A DNA stretch of 64,000 nt from Pantoea sp. SOD02 (GCF_024707505.1 NZ_CP102604.1:2418001-2482000); one strand, 5' to 3'. Numbered from the stretch's first letter, positions 1 through 9,586 are shown. Made by a program: numbers and translations. The notes: generated from the letters alone by a model not told the origin.

Positions 1-235
1 CAACTTCACCCGCGTGTTCACCCGAGAAACCGGTGCGCCACCCGCACGTTATGTGGCCGAAGCGCGCCTCGCCGCCGCGCGTGAACAGCTGGAGCAAAGC
101 AACGACACGCTGGATCGCATCGCGCAACATACCGGCTTCGGCAGCAGCATCAATTTACGCCGCAGCTTTGAGCGACAGCTGCATCTCACGCCGGGCGAAT
201 ATCGTCAACGCTTCCACTGCAGGAAATTGGCGTAA
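1..235 (+). CDS. AraC-family transcriptional regulator, C-terminal part (cut by window edge)
   Basis: The reading frame enters from the left edge (codons begin at base 2) and ends with TAA at 233-235, so only the last 77 residues are visible. They match the second helix-turn-helix of AraC/XylS regulators: an ARYVAEARLAAAREQL helix, then the IAQHTGFGSSINLRRSFER recognition segment and the closing LTPGEYRQRF. This is the DNA-binding half, probably of the GlxA/FtrA-like group with an N-terminal amidotransferase-like domain, but the sensor domain lies outside the window. It sits 78 bp upstream of a GAPDH gene in the same direction. Whether it regulates that gene cannot be told from the sequence. 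Confidence 0.8.
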   Translation, partial: NFTRVFTRETGAPPARYVAEARLAAAREQLEQSNDTLDRIAQHTGFGSSINLRRSFERQLHLTPGEYRQRFHCRKLA

Positions 236-313
236 AGTGATCCTTATTTGGCGTTTACGCCACCTTGGCATCGGCCTAGAGTGACTCCAGCATCTTCGGA
301 AAAGGAGTCAACC

Positions 314-1324
314 ATGATTAAGATCGGTATCAACGGCTTTGGCCGTATCGGACGTAACGTTTTTCGTGCAGCGCTGGGCAGCGATGATATTGAAATCGTC
401 GCCATCAACGACCTCACCGACAGTAAAACTCTCGCGCATCTGTTGAAACACGATTCCCTGCTCGGCAGATTACCGGCGGAAGTGGAAGCCGGCGAAGGCG
501 AATTGCGCATTGATGGCAAAGCGGTGCGCGTGTTCAGCGAGCGCGATCCGGCGAATATTCGCTGGCGCGATGTCGGCGTGGATATCGTGATTGAAGCCAC
601 CGGCTTCTTCACCGAACGCGACAAAGCCGCCGTGCACATCACTAGCGGCGGCGCGAAGCGCGTGATTATCTCCGCGCCCGGCAAAAACGATGATCTGACG
701 ATTGTGTTGGGCGTGAACGACCAGCGTTACGATCCGCAGCAGCACTTTGTGGTGAGTAACGGCAGCTGCACCACCAACGGCTTAGCGCCAGCGGCGGCGG
801 TGCTGCATCAGGCGTTTGGCATCGAGCACGGATTAATGAACACCACGCATGCTTATACCAACAGCCAGGTGCTACACGACCAGCCAGAGAAAGATCTGCG
901 CGGTGCGCGGGCGGCGGCGCTGTCGATTGTGCCTTATTCAAGCGGTGCGGCGAAGGCGCTCGGTCGGGTGATTCCGGAGCTGGATGGTCGATTGACCGGC
1001 TATTCCCTGCGCGTGCCGGTGCCGGTGGTTTCGATTGTGGATTTAACCGTGACGCTGAAACGCGATGTGACAGCAGAAGAGGTGAACGACGCCTTTAAAG
1101 CGGCGGCGGCAGAAGGTCCGCTGAAGGGGATTCTCGGATACAGCGACGAACCGCTGGTATCGAGCGATTATCAGGGCGATGCCCGTTCATCGATTATTGA
1201 TGGGCTTTCTACGCTGGTGATTGGCGGCAATCTGGTGAAGATCCTTGCCTGGTATGATAACGAATGGGGCTTCTCGAACCGTTTGGTGGATTTAGCCCGC
1301 TTGATGGCAAAACGCGGCTTGTAA
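314..1324 (+). CDS. gap: Type I glyceraldehyde-3-phosphate dehydrogenase (accessory paralogue)
   Basis: 336 residues, the usual GAPDH length. It oxidises glyceraldehyde 3-phosphate to 1,3-bisphosphoglycerate in the cytosol. The N-terminal Rossmann motif GINGFGRIGR, the acidic residue in NDLTD that favours NAD, the catalytic Cys152 in SCTTN and the partner His179 in TTHAYTN are visible. The GDARSSI and WYDNEWGFSNR blocks are also present. I chose ATG 314 because GGAG lies just upstream and the protein then begins with the Rossmann fold. The second, normally conserved Cys of SCTTNC is Gly156 here, so this is probably not the main glycolytic GapA but a GapC-like paralogue. It converges on phoA, with a palindromic repeat between them. 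Confidence 0.9.
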   Translation: MIKIGINGFGRIGRNVFRAALGSDDIEIVAINDLTDSKTLAHLLKHDSLLGRLPAEVEAGEGELRIDGKAVRVFSERDPANIRWRDVGVDIVIEATGFFTERDKAAVHITSGGAKRVIISAPGKNDDLTIVLGVNDQRYDPQQHFVVSNGSCTTNGLAPAAAVLHQAFGIEHGLMNTTHAYTNSQVLHDQPEKDLRGARAAALSIVPYSSGAAKALGRVIPELDGRLTGYSLRVPVPVVSIVDLTVTLKRDVTAEEVNDAFKAAAAEGPLKGILGYSDEPLVSSDYQGDARSSIIDGLSTLVIGGNLVKILAWYDNEWGFSNRLVDLARLMAKRGL

Positions 1325-1325
1325 G

Positions 1326-1349
1326 GTAGGGTCGCCATTTATGGCGACC
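1326..1349. repeat. Dispersed palindromic repeat, GTCGCC type, copy 1
   Basis: A GTAGGG tail is followed by an 8-bp palindrome, GGTCGCCA/TGGCGACC, around TTTA. It lies between the convergent ends of the GAPDH gene and phoA. Twenty related copies occur in the window, all outside genes. In this place it could act as a shared mRNA 3' end structure. Confidence 0.9.
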
Positions 1350-1367
1350 TTCTCACCAATAACGTCG

Positions 1368-2774
1368 TTACTTCAACCCCATCGCATCCTTCAGGGTAAA
1401 GAACAGATCGGTCTGATCGGTCAAGCCCACCACGTTGGCCGCATGCGGGCCATACGCCGCAATACGCACCTGCGTGCCGGTGTGCTCCTGCGAATCCTCT
1501 TCTGAATTGCCGTAACTGATGGTCATCACTGCACCATCTTTGGTGTTCACCGCCTGCGTCAGGCCCGGCGCCTTGGTGCCGTTTTCCACGATCTGGCTGC
1601 TGTGCGCGTGATCGGCGGTCACCACCACCAGCGTATCGCCATGCTCGCGCGCAAATGCCAGCGCCTGCTGCACCGCTTCATCAAGATCGACAGTTTCGCC
1701 AATCTGACCGCATGGATTAGCCGCATGGTCCTGCTTATCAATCGACGCGCCTTCCACCTGCAGGAAGAAGCCTTTTTCATTGGTGCTCAACAGATCGATG
1801 GCCTTTTTGGTCATCTGCGCCAGCGTCGGTACCGAAGCTGGGCGCTCTTTATTCACTTCACAGGTCACCACCGGCTTATCAATGTTGCCATGATAGCTGG
1901 CTTTCGGTCCCTGCCAGCGCACCGGCATATTGCCGTCGGCGAACAGGCCAAGCACCGGTTTGCTCTGATCGGCCTGCTGAATGGCGTTCATACCATCCAG
2001 ATTATCAATCCACTGATAGCCCAGCGCCTGTGCCTGTTCGCGCAGGGTTTTGCCCTGATACTCGCCAGCTTTGGCGGTTTCGCCGAAGGATTTCGCGCCG
2101 CCGCCCAGCGTGACGTCCGCGCGGGTTTTCAGCATCTGCTCGGTAATCGATCCTTTACCACCCTGCTCCAGCGCATTGGTTGGGCACAGCTCAGTGGTTT
2201 TCTCCGGGCCGTAGCATTTACGCGAGGTGACGTGGGCGATCAACGCCGCTGGCGTGGCGTCCTGCAACTCAGCTGTGGAGACGTTGCCGGTGGCTTTACC
2301 GGCGGCTTTTGCCAGCTCAAGAATCGTTACCTGATCTTTGCCATTCACGTCGACGCCAATCGCGCCGTTGTAGGATTTGGTGCCAGTGGCCCACGCGGTG
2401 GCCGAGGCGGCGGAATCCGTCACGTAATTTGGCTTGTGGGTTTTCTTGTCTAATGAATAGTGCGTGTATTGACCGGTAAGCGGCAACGCATCAATACCGG
2501 GGAAGAAACCGCCTGCACCACGCGCCTGATTACGCGCGGCGGTGATTTCCGAATCTCCCATGCCGTCACCAATCAGCAGAATCACGTTTTTCGCCGTGCT
2601 ATTGCTTAATGAAGCTTTCAGCGCTTCGGTCTGGTCGCCAGTGAGACGTCGTGCGCCACCGTGTTCGGTGACATCGCCGGTAGCGGCGCGGGAATATTGT
2701 GCATCTTCTGCCACTGCTGATGTCGCGATCAGTGATGCCAGCAGCGTAACCGTAAAGAGAGGTATCTGTTTCAT
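1368..2774 (-). CDS. phoA: Alkaline phosphatase, periplasmic
   Basis: 468 residues. It hydrolyses phosphate monoesters in the periplasm to supply phosphate under starvation. A Sec signal peptide ([19 protein letters not shown], cut near AVA-ED) is followed by the metal ligand motif [10 protein letters not shown] with Asp70, the nucleophile Ser121 in [13 protein letters not shown], and metal-binding ADHAHSSQ near the C-terminus. Four Cys residues could form the two usual disulfides. The start at 2774 follows an AAGGA ribosome site. A PhoB box lies about 65 bp upstream, so control by PhoBR is very likely. In E. coli phoA neighbours iraP; here an IraP-like gene lies 33 kb away. Confidence 0.95.
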   Translation of the reverse strand: MKQIPLFTVTLLASLIATSAVAEDAQYSRAATGDVTEHGGARRLTGDQTEALKASLSNSTAKNVILLIGDGMGDSEITAARNQARGAGGFFPGIDALPLTGQYTHYSLDKKTHKPNYVTDSAASATAWATGTKSYNGAIGVDVNGKDQVTILELAKAAGKATGNVSTAELQDATPAALIAHVTSRKCYGPEKTTELCPTNALEQGGKGSITEQMLKTRADVTLGGGAKSFGETAKAGEYQGKTLREQAQALGYQWIDNLDGMNAIQQADQSKPVLGLFADGNMPVRWQGPKASYHGNIDKPVVTCEVNKERPASVPTLAQMTKKAIDLLSTNEKGFFLQVEGASIDKQDHAANPCGQIGETVDLDEAVQQALAFAREHGDTLVVVTADHAHSSQIVENGTKAPGLTQAVNTKDGAVMTISYGNSEEDSQEHTGTQVRIAAYGPHAANVVGLTDQTDLFFTLKDAMGLK

Positions 2775-2837
2775 TTATAAGCATCCTTATCCATAGATAT
2801 AACCAAATGTTTCCGCGGACAAGTCTGCGACAGTGCG

Positions 2838-2877
2838 GTGACATTTTTGTGACAGAAAGGGAATGATTTGATGACAG
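2838..2877 (-). promoter_or_regulatory. PhoB box of phoA
   Basis: Read on the minus strand, 2855-2838 is CTGTCACAAAAATGTCAC, two 7-bp PhoB half-sites separated by four A. A further half-site, CTGTCAT, lies at 2877-2871, one unit upstream. This matches the established PhoB consensus (CTGTCAT repeats at 11-bp spacing) and sits in the right place for phoA activation. Confidence 0.9.
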
Positions 2878-2951
2878 AATCGCCATTGTGAGCAGGCTAA
2901 CGGCAATACGCTCAGAGCTTAAGCGAATAGAACAAAAGGAGAAAATAGCAC

Positions 2952-2980
2952 TTGACCCTTTTCAGCGATCTCCCTATAGT
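2952..2980 (+). promoter_or_regulatory. Sigma-70 promoter of tRNA-Ser
   Basis: TTGACC (2952-2957), a 17-bp spacer and TATAGT (2975-2980), followed by the GC-rich discriminator GCGCCCC. Such discriminators are typical of stringently controlled stable-RNA promoters. The tRNA begins about 30 bp downstream of the expected start. Confidence 0.85.
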
Positions 2981-3018
2981 AGCGCCCCGTTGACCCAGCG
3001 CGGTTGACAAAAAAATGT

Positions 3019-3106
3019 GGTGAGGTGTCCGAGTGGCTGAAGGAGCACGCCTGGAAAGTGTGTATACGGCAACGTATCGGGGGTTCGAATCCCCCTCTCA
3101 CCGCCA
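3019..3106 (+). tRNA. serX: tRNA-Ser (anticodon GGA)
   Basis: 88 nt, class II. The acceptor GGTGAGG pairs with TCTCACC (one G-T pair) before an encoded GCCA end. The anticodon loop CTGGAAA holds GGA. The long variable arm is GTATACGGCAACGTAT, and the T arm is GGGGG-TTCGAAT-CCCCC. It is nearly identical to the E. coli tRNA-Ser(GGA). It has its own promoter upstream and a terminator downstream, so it is a single-gene unit. Confidence 0.97.
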
Positions 3107-3119
3107 CATTCTAAAGAAG

Positions 3120-3148
3120 AGCCTGAACGAAAGTTCAGGCTTTTTTTT
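3120..3148 (+). terminator. Rho-independent terminator of tRNA-Ser
   Basis: The stem AGCCTGAAC/GTTCAGGCT with a GAAA tetraloop is followed by eight T. It lies directly after the tRNA 3' end. Confidence 0.9.
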
Positions 3149-3184
3149 GCTTATTTCTGAGGGGGATTCGAATCCCCGACATAA

Positions 3185-3208
3185 AAAACCCGGCTCACGC
3201 CGGGTTTT
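3185..3208 (-). terminator. Terminator downstream of phoH
   Basis: The stem AAAACCCGGC/GCCGGGTTTT has loop TCAC. On the minus strand it ends in a run of six T, 28 bp after the phoH stop codon. It may also work on the plus strand as a second barrier behind the tRNA. Confidence 0.85.
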
Positions 3209-3235
3209 GCTTAGGCTACATTCTCAATCAAACGG

Positions 3236-4024
3236 TTAACTGTAAGCGTGCAGCGTGCGTTGGCACAGCGCTGAACGGACGCAATCCTCTTTGCCGAAAC
3301 GCACCACGCCAATCATCTCATCCTCTTCGAAGCGCGCTAACGCATCGGCGAGGCCAGATTTAGCATGGGATGGCAGGTCGCACTGGGTGATATCGCCGTT
3401 GACGATAACCGTCACGTTTTCCCCAAGGCGAGTCAGGAACATCTTCATCTGTGCGGCGGTGACGTTTTGTGCCTCATCAAGGATCACCACAGCATTTTCA
3501 AAGGTACGTCCACGCATGTAGGCGAAGGGCGCGATCTCTACCTTGGCAATTTCGGGCCGCAGGCAGTATTGCATAAAGGAAGCGCCGAGACGTTTAACCA
3601 GAACGTCATATACCGGTCGGAAATAAGGCGCGAATTTCTCGGAAATGTCTCCGGGGAGGAAACCGAGATCTTCATCCGCCTGCAGAACCGGGCGCGTCAC
3701 GATAATCCTTTCGATATCCTTATTGATCAGGGCCTCAGCCGCTTTGGCTGCGCTAATCCAGGTTTTTCCGCAGCCGGCTTCACCGGTGGCGAAAATAAGC
3801 TGTTTCGTTTCTATGGCATGGAGATAGTGTGCCTGAGCTTCATTTCTGGCTTCAATCGGCCCGCGGTCACGTGCATCACGCGCCATACCAATCGAATCCA
3901 ACCCACCCATTTGCACCAGCGAAGTGACCGATTCTTCTTCACGCTGACGGTGACTGCGAGAGTCGCTACGAATAACGCGTCTTGCTTCACGACGTGCTTT
4001 GATCACTGCTTTCTGTCTTCCCAT
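3236..4024 (-). CDS. phoH: PhoH-family ATPase
   Basis: 262 residues. A basic N-terminal stretch (residues 1-30) precedes the PhoH nucleotide-binding fold, with Walker A GEAGCGKT at 81-88 and Walker B VVILDEAQN. The VNGDITQCDLP block of the family follows. PhoH proteins bind ATP; roles in RNA handling have been proposed, but the cellular substrate is unsettled. In E. coli phoH lies beside efeUOB and near serX, as here. I see no clear PhoB box in the 70 bp upstream, so phosphate control is not supported by the sequence. The length matches the shorter form of the family rather than the 354-residue E. coli annotation. Confidence 0.9.
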   Translation of the reverse strand: MGRQKAVIKARREARRVIRSDSRSHRQREEESVTSLVQMGGLDSIGMARDARDRGPIEARNEAQAHYLHAIETKQLIFATGEAGCGKTWISAAKAAEALINKDIERIIVTRPVLQADEDLGFLPGDISEKFAPYFRPVYDVLVKRLGASFMQYCLRPEIAKVEIAPFAYMRGRTFENAVVILDEAQNVTAAQMKMFLTRLGENVTVIVNGDITQCDLPSHAKSGLADALARFEEDEMIGVVRFGKEDCVRSALCQRTLHAYS

Positions 4025-4096
4025 AGTGGCACCTTACAGTTGGTTTCATTTATCGCGGCGGATCACCCGCGGCGATGACTTGAACGCTTTAGAGGT

Positions 4097-4300
4097 TTAG
4101 TTGGCTTCCTTGTAAGCCGTGTCGAGCCAGTGAGAATGGTACGCATCAGCGCCGAGACGCAGGCGCGCACCGGTAAAGAAAATGAGATTGAACGAGAACG
4201 ATGTTTGAAAAGTAGAGAGGTTGTTTAGCAGGGAAGAAATCCCCCGCAGTGTACTGCGTGTGTTGAAACTATTTAACTGTCCCACAGAGAGACGAATCAT
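4097..4300 (-). CDS. Possible small protein upstream of phoH (unknown)
   Basis: An open frame of 67 codons from ATG 4300, with GGAG eight bases upstream, reading in the phoH direction and ending 72 bp before phoH. The peptide is Ser/Thr/Asn-rich, with a short hydrophobic stretch (FSFNLIFFTG) and the C-terminus YHSHWLDTAYKEAN. I do not recognise it. The good ribosome site and position favour a real gene or leader peptide, but composition alone does not prove coding. If it is not real, 4025-4597 is a 570-bp non-coding stretch with AT-rich DNA from 4370 to 4500 and no other feature I can support. Confidence 0.35.
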   Translation of the reverse strand: MIRLSVGQLNSFNTRSTLRGISSLLNNLSTFQTSFSFNLIFFTGARLRLGADAYHSHWLDTAYKEAN

Positions 4301-4597
4301 GCGCGAACTCCAGTGGCTTAGCCACACAACTGACAACGCTTATGAATAAAGTGCATCATATTTGCGGTGGTTTGCAACATTAATTTTACGTCCCGATAAA
4401 GAAAAAAAGATAAGCGAAGCCTGAGGCCTTTTACCTTAAATTAAATTTTGTATATTTATCAAATGGATGGTTTATTGGCGGGTGGTGGAACTTTTTAGGA
4501 ACATTCGGAAGTGACTACGTCCAGCGTAAAGTTTAAGGAATGCTTAACAAACGCGCCTGCGTAACGCTAGCCAACGCAGGCGCTGCACATTTATTAA

Positions 4598-5875
4598 TCA
4601 GGCCTGCAGTAAAGATTGCCCGAGATAATGGTTTTTATCCGCCACACCCGGCAGCGCGAAAAAGTATCCGCCACCAATCGGGCGAATATATTCTTCCAGC
4701 GCTTCACCATTAAGGCGCTGCTGCACGGTAATAAAGCCTTTGGCTAAATCATGCTGGTAACAAACAAACAATAAACCCATATCCAGCTGACCCGAACCGG
4801 TAATACCGCTGGAATAGCTGTAACCGCGCCGCAGCATCAAGCTGCTATCGGTTTCCGGCGTACGTGGGTTGGCGAGACGAATATGCGCATCCAGCGCAAT
4901 TAAATCACCATCGGGATCTTTGCTGTAATCCGGTACGTCATGCTCGTTTTTCATGCCGAGCGGCGCACCCGATAACTTCTCACGACCGAAGATGGTTTGC
5001 TGCTCGCCGAGCGGCGTGCGGTCCCACATTTCGACATGAAAACGGATGATGCGCACCGCCTGATAGCTGCCGCCGCGCGTCCACTCCGGTTCCTGTTGCT
5101 CGTCGGTGACCCACAACAGCTGGTTCATCAACGCTGGATTGTGGGTATCAGGATTGGCGGTGCCATCTTTGAATCCCAGCAGGTTGATCGGCGTTTCTTT
5201 GCCGTTGCTGCGCGCCGCATGGTCGGCAATAAAGCCGTCACGACGCCAGCGCACCGCCAGCAGATCCGGCGTACGTTTGATGATGTCACGCAGCGCGTGA
5301 ATCACCGTGTCCTGCGTGTTGGCGCAAATCTGTAGCAGCAGGTCGCCGTGGCACTGTTCAGCATCCAGCGAATCATTGGGAAAACGTGTCATGGTTTGCA
5401 GCTGCGCCGGCTTGTGTTTGCTCAAGCCGAAGCGCTCATCAAACAGCGACGTGCCCACCGACAAGGTCATGGTGAGATTATCGGGCGCGATATCGGCACC
5501 GAGTATCCCCGAATCCATTGGCGGCAGCTGCGGGTTAGTGACAGCAGGCGCCGGTCCACCTTGCGTGAGAAATGCGAAGCGCTCGGTCAGCAAGCGAAAC
5601 AGACGTTCAAGCTCGGCTTTATCGCTGGCCAGCACATCGAACGCCACCAGCATTATCGAGGCCTGCTGCGGCGTAACGATACCGGCTTGATGATCGCCGT
5701 AAAAAGGTTGCGCCTGCTGGCGCGAGTTGGGTGCAACCGTGCCGGGAGAGAAGCTATCGGCGGCGGCCGTGTGGAACGGACAACCGCCGCCGAGGGCGGC
5801 CGCGCCGCCCAACATGCCTAATCCCTGCAATAATCGACGACGCGACGGCTGCGCCGCGTCATTTTTATCACTCAT
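4598..5875 (-). CDS. efeB: Dyp-type haem peroxidase EfeB
   Basis: 425 residues. The twin-arginine signal [20 protein letters not shown] exports the folded haem protein to the periplasm. The Dyp peroxidase hallmark [10 protein letters not shown] is present, as are the [13 protein letters not shown] segment and the C-terminal [20 protein letters not shown] block. EfeB oxidises Fe2+ or handles haem-linked iron for EfeO/EfeU. It ends the efeUOB operon, with a 2-bp gap after efeO. Length matches the E. coli protein. Confidence 0.95.
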   Translation of the reverse strand: MSDKNDAAQPSRRRLLQGLGMLGGAAALGGGCPFHTAAADSFSPGTVAPNSRQQAQPFYGDHQAGIVTPQQASIMLVAFDVLASDKAELERLFRLLTERFAFLTQGGPAPAVTNPQLPPMDSGILGADIAPDNLTMTLSVGTSLFDERFGLSKHKPAQLQTMTRFPNDSLDAEQCHGDLLLQICANTQDTVIHALRDIIKRTPDLLAVRWRRDGFIADHAARSNGKETPINLLGFKDGTANPDTHNPALMNQLLWVTDEQQEPEWTRGGSYQAVRIIRFHVEMWDRTPLGEQQTIFGREKLSGAPLGMKNEHDVPDYSKDPDGDLIALDAHIRLANPRTPETDSSLMLRRGYSYSSGITGSGQLDMGLLFVCYQHDLAKGFITVQQRLNGEALEEYIRPIGGGYFFALPGVADKNHYLGQSLLQA

Positions 5876-5877
5876 GA

Positions 5878-6996
5878 TCAGTCGAGACCCAAGGTTCCAC
5901 GCAGCAGGGAGAGATCTTCCGCCAGCGTGGTAATCGGGCCTTTCAGCGCATTACGGTCAGCGGTGGTCAGTTTTTCGTACGACTCAAAGCCGTCTTTAGT
6001 GCGATATTTGCTGAGAATGCCGTCCACTTTCTTGAAGTTGGCATCCACTTTCGCCAGCAGCTGCGGATTGTTTTTCTGCAGCAGCGGACGCAACAGATCA
6101 ACGATTTTCTGCGCGCCATCAATGTTGGCCTGGAAGTCAGAGAGATCGGTACGGCTGTAACGGTCTTCTTCACCGGAAATTTTGCTGGAAGCCACTTCTT
6201 CAATCAGACCCGCCGCGCCGCCGACCACTTTCGCCGGTGGGAACGCCAGTTCGCTGATGCGGGTTTGCAGATCCAGCACATCCTGATTCAACTTAGTGGC
6301 AAACTCTTCGGCACCTTTGGTGGTGTTATCGGCGAACAGGATTTTTTCCAGACGGTGGAAACCGGTGAATTTCGGATCTTCGTTTTTCTTCTCGAAGTCA
6401 TCTTCACGCGCATCAATGCTGCCATCGAGGTCGGAGAACAGCTCGGCGATCGGTTCGATACGCTCGTAATGCACGCGCGTTGGCGCATACAAGGCTTTGG
6501 CTTTCTCAACGTCACCGGCTTTCACCGCATCGGTAAACGCCTTGGTGCCTGCCACCAGCTCTTTCACTTCGTTCATCACGTAGACTTTATAGTCGGCGAT
6601 AGGGCCAACCAGCTCCAGCACGTCCGGTTTGCCGGATGCCGCTTTCTTCGCATCACCACTCACTACCAGCTTGCCTTTCGGATTGCTCAGCAGGCCGCAG
6701 GTCATGTCATATTCGCCCGCTTCCAGATTGGCGGTCAGTTTTTGGCTGAAGCCTGGCGCGATGTTTTCCCGCTCTTCCACCACCATCACCCCTTTCAAAA
6801 TCTCCCACTCCAGCGCTTTCTGGCTGTTGTTTTTGATGATGAACTGGGTTTTACCGGCCTGCACGTTGAGCGACATCGGCTCACATTGTTTGTCGGTCAC
6901 GGTAACCGTGACTTGCGGGACGGCAGCAGCAGAAGCGGCACCGGAAAGCGCCAGCATAGCAACCAACAGCGCCTTACGGCGGAAGCGAATCGTCAT
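5878..6996 (-). CDS. efeO: Iron-uptake periplasmic protein EfeO (cupredoxin plus imelysin M75)
   Basis: 372 residues. A Sec signal (about 1-25) is followed by a cupredoxin-like domain with the copper/iron-type block [13 protein letters not shown] near residue 100. An imelysin/M75 domain follows, with the HxxE motif in FHRLEKILF. It captures iron in the periplasm and passes it to EfeU. It lies between efeU (54-bp gap) and efeB. The two-domain form is the classic EfeO. Confidence 0.95.
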   Translation of the reverse strand: MTIRFRRKALLVAMLALSGAASAAAVPQVTVTVTDKQCEPMSLNVQAGKTQFIIKNNSQKALEWEILKGVMVVEERENIAPGFSQKLTANLEAGEYDMTCGLLSNPKGKLVVSGDAKKAASGKPDVLELVGPIADYKVYVMNEVKELVAGTKAFTDAVKAGDVEKAKALYAPTRVHYERIEPIAELFSDLDGSIDAREDDFEKKNEDPKFTGFHRLEKILFADNTTKGAEEFATKLNQDVLDLQTRISELAFPPAKVVGGAAGLIEEVASSKISGEEDRYSRTDLSDFQANIDGAQKIVDLLRPLLQKNNPQLLAKVDANFKKVDGILSKYRTKDGFESYEKLTTADRNALKGPITTLAEDLSLLRGTLGLD

Positions 6997-7050
6997 AGTG
7001 ATATCCCTGTTACATGGAAGAACAGGCGCGCAATCGCGCCTGATTTAATT

Positions 7051-7884
7051 TCAGCGAGTGGTGCGCGCCGCGTTGATCGAAGGTCGCGCCGGGAAGAAGA
7101 ACAGCAGTAGCGCCGGAATAAGGTAGATGAGCCACATCGCCACTTCGCTGACGCTTGGCGCTTCCTGATAGCCCAAAATCCCTTCCAGCAGCGTGCCGAA
7201 TACCGAGTGCGTTGACAGCGTGTTGCTCATATCGAACGCGACATCCTGGAAGTGATTCCACAATCCGGCTTCGTGGAAGGCGCGAATGGCACCGGCGGCC
7301 AATCCGGCGGCAACAAACAGAATGAACAAGCTGGTCCAGCGGAAAAAGTGCGCGAGGTTGAGGCGAATGCCGCCGTAATAGAGCAAAAAGCCCAGCGCCA
7401 CGGCAGTAGCCAAGCCGAGCACCGCGCCGAGCGGCGGCGCATACCCGACATCCTGAGTGAAAGCGGCCAGCAGGAAGAACACCGATTCCAGCCCTTCACG
7501 CGCCACCGCCAGAAACACCATCAGCACCAGCGGAAAGCCGCTGCCGCCCTGCTTCTGCAGCGCCTGATCGACCGATTTTTCCAGCGTGGCTTTGATATTG
7601 CGCGAGACTTTGCGCATCCAGAACACCATCGACGTCAGGATCACCACGGCAATCACCGCGACGATGCCTTCGAACAGCTCCTGCTGTTTTTGCGGGAACT
7701 CACCGGTGGTTTCATTGATGAAGATACCCAACGCTAAGCAGAGTGCGGCAGCAATAAATACGCCAGCCCACATCGCGGGAAACCATTGGGTGCGATGGGT
7801 GCGTTTGAGATAGCTAGCAATCAGGCTGACGATGAGCGCTGCTTCCAGACCTTCGCGCAGCATGATGAGAAAGGGAACGAACAT
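7051..7884 (-). CDS. efeU: Ferrous iron permease EfeU (FTR1 family)
   Basis: 277 residues, about seven membrane helices. The paired REGLE motifs of FTR1 permeases are present (MLREGLEAALI and AREGLESVFF). I place the start at ATG 7884 (MFVPFLIML), the start used by the family, with AGAGG upstream. A longer open frame to 7959 would run through the Fur box region and adds no conserved sequence. The frame is intact, unlike the E. coli K-12 allele, which is known to carry a frameshift, so the whole EfeUOB system should work. First gene of efeUOB; the Fur box 60 bp upstream implies iron repression. Confidence 0.95.
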   Translation of the reverse strand: MFVPFLIMLREGLEAALIVSLIASYLKRTHRTQWFPAMWAGVFIAAALCLALGIFINETTGEFPQKQQELFEGIVAVIAVVILTSMVFWMRKVSRNIKATLEKSVDQALQKQGGSGFPLVLMVFLAVAREGLESVFFLLAAFTQDVGYAPPLGAVLGLATAVALGFLLYYGGIRLNLAHFFRWTSLFILFVAAGLAAGAIRAFHEAGLWNHFQDVAFDMSNTLSTHSVFGTLLEGILGYQEAPSVSEVAMWLIYLIPALLLFFFPARPSINAARTTR

Positions 7885-7944
7885 CACCAACCTCTTGAAT
7901 TTTAAGAAGAGTAAAGCTTGGGTAAAAAAACGTAAAGTGCGAAC

Positions 7945-7963
7945 GATATCGATTATCATTATC
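7945..7963 (-). promoter_or_regulatory. Fur box of efeUOB
   Basis: On the minus strand, GATAATGATAATCGATATC, differing from the consensus GATAATGATAATCATTATC in only a few positions of the last third. It lies 61 bp upstream of the efeU start, in the promoter region. Confidence 0.85.
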
Positions 7964-8036
7964 GCAAGAAGAAATACAAGTCACAGCGGGAAATTAATTT
8001 TGATTTTGCGGGTTGGAGAGCGGGAAGATGGGGGAT

Positions 8037-8098
8037 GGTCGCCATAAATGGCGACCCTGCCGATGTGGGAATGAGGTCGCCATGAATGGCGACCCTAC
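8037..8098. repeat. Palindromic repeat pair, GTCGCC type, copies 2 and 3
   Basis: Copies at 8037-8060 and 8075-8098, both reading GGTCGCCA..TGGCGACC followed by CCCTGC or CCCTAC. They are head to tail with a 14-bp gap, 3 bp after the putP stop codon. They lie between putP and the efeU promoter. Confidence 0.9.
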
Positions 8099-8101
8099 GG
8101 G

Positions 8102-9586
8102 TTATTTGCTCTGATATTCGGCTTCGGCTGCGGCAAAACGCTGCTGCGCGGCTTCAGATGGGCCACGACCCAACAGGCTGAACACCACAATTGCGATGCT
8201 GGCGAAGGCGAAGCCAGGAATGATTTCGTACAAATCGGTGTAGCCGTAAGATTTCCACAGCAACACGGTCAGCGCACCTACCACCATACCGGCCAGCGCA
8301 CCGTTGCGCGTCATACGCTTCCAGCACACGCCGAACAACACTACCGGACCAAACGCGGCACCAAATCCTGCCCACGCATAGCTGACTAAACCAAGTACGC
8401 GGTTTTCCGGATTCGCCGCCAGCGCGATAGCGATCAACGCAATCAGCAGCACCATCAAGCGCCCTACCCACACCAGCTCTTTCTGGCTGGCATTTTTGCG
8501 CAGGAAGCCTTTATACAAGTCTTCGGTCAGGGCGCTGGAGCACACCAGCAACTGACAGCTCAGCGTAGACATCACCGCTGCCAGAATCGCAGAGAGTAAG
8601 ATACCGGCAATCCACGGGTTGAACAGAATACGCGCCAGCTCAATAAACACGCGCTCGCCGTTCTGGCTGACGTTAGCCGCGTGTTCTGGATGGTTCTGGA
8701 AGTAAGCGATACCAAAGAAGCCGACGGCAACCGCACCCGCCAGGCACAGGATCATCCAAATCATGCCGATGCGACGGGCTGTGCGAATGGTGTGATGCGA
8801 ATCCGCCGCCATAAAGCGCGCCAGAATATGCGGCTGGCCAAAGTAGCCGAGCCCCCAACCGAGCAGCGAAATCACCGCGACAAAGTTCAGTCCTTTCAGC
8901 ATGTCAAGATTCTCAAGACTTTTCGCCTTAATCACCGCCATCGATTCATCCAGGCCGCCTACCGCGACGATCACAATCACCGGCGTCAGAATCAGCGCGA
9001 AAATCATCAGGCTGGCCTGCACGGTATCGGTCCAGCTCACCGCGAGGAAACCGCCCACCAGCGTATACAGAATAGTCGCTGCGGCACCGGCCCACAGCGC
9101 GGTCTGGTAATCCATACCAAAGGTGCTTTCAAACAGACGCGCACCCGCGACCACGCCAGAAGCACAATAGATAGTGAAAAAGATCAGAATCACCACCGCC
9201 GAGATAACGCGCAGCAGTTTGCTGTTGTCCTCGAAACGGCTGGAGAAGAAGTCTGGCAGGGTTAACGCATTATCATGATGCTCGGTCTGCACGCGCAGAC
9301 GTCCCGCAACGATGCGCCAGTTCAGCCATGCGCCAATAATCAGGCCGATGGCGATCCAGCTTTCTGAAATACCGGAAAGGAATATGGCGCCCGGCAGGCC
9401 CATCAATAACCAGCCGCTCATATCGGAAGCACCGGCAGACAGCGCGGTGACCACGCTGCCTAAACTGCGTCCGCCGAGAATATAGTCGTCAAAACTTTTG
9501 GTTGAACGGTAAGCAATGAAACCTATTAACACCATCCCAAGGATATAAACGATAAAGGTCACCAACATCGGTGTACTTATACTCAT
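8102..9586 (-). CDS. putP: Sodium/proline symporter PutP
   Basis: 494 residues, SSS family with about 13 membrane helices. It imports L-proline with Na+ across the inner membrane. Conserved blocks: SAGASDMSGWLLMGLPGA, the FDDYILGGRSLG loop, and SWTDTVQASLM. I chose ATG 9586 (MSISTPMLVTF), which matches the family start and has GGAG upstream; a start four codons earlier is possible. It is divergent from putA across a 391-bp control region, the classic put arrangement in which PutA represses both genes. Confidence 0.95.
   Translation of the reverse strand: MSISTPMLVTFIVYILGMVLIGFIAYRSTKSFDDYILGGRSLGSVVTALSAGASDMSGWLLMGLPGAIFLSGISESWIAIGLIIGAWLNWRIVAGRLRVQTEHHDNALTLPDFFSSRFEDNSKLLRVISAVVILIFFTIYCASGVVAGARLFESTFGMDYQTALWAGAAATILYTLVGGFLAVSWTDTVQASLMIFALILTPVIVIVAVGGLDESMAVIKAKSLENLDMLKGLNFVAVISLLGWGLGYFGQPHILARFMAADSHHTIRTARRIGMIWMILCLAGAVAVGFFGIAYFQNHPEHAANVSQNGERVFIELARILFNPWIAGILLSAILAAVMSTLSCQLLVCSSALTEDLYKGFLRKNASQKELVWVGRLMVLLIALIAIALAANPENRVLGLVSYAWAGFGAAFGPVVLFGVCWKRMTRNGALAGMVVGALTVLLWKSYGYTDLYEIIPGFAFASIAIVVFSLLGRGPSEAAQQRFAAAEAEYQSK

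Noticed and set aside
3161..3177. Second tRNA gene behind tRNA-Ser
   Set aside because: Only a T-arm-like hairpin is present; no acceptor, D or anticodon arms can be drawn around it.
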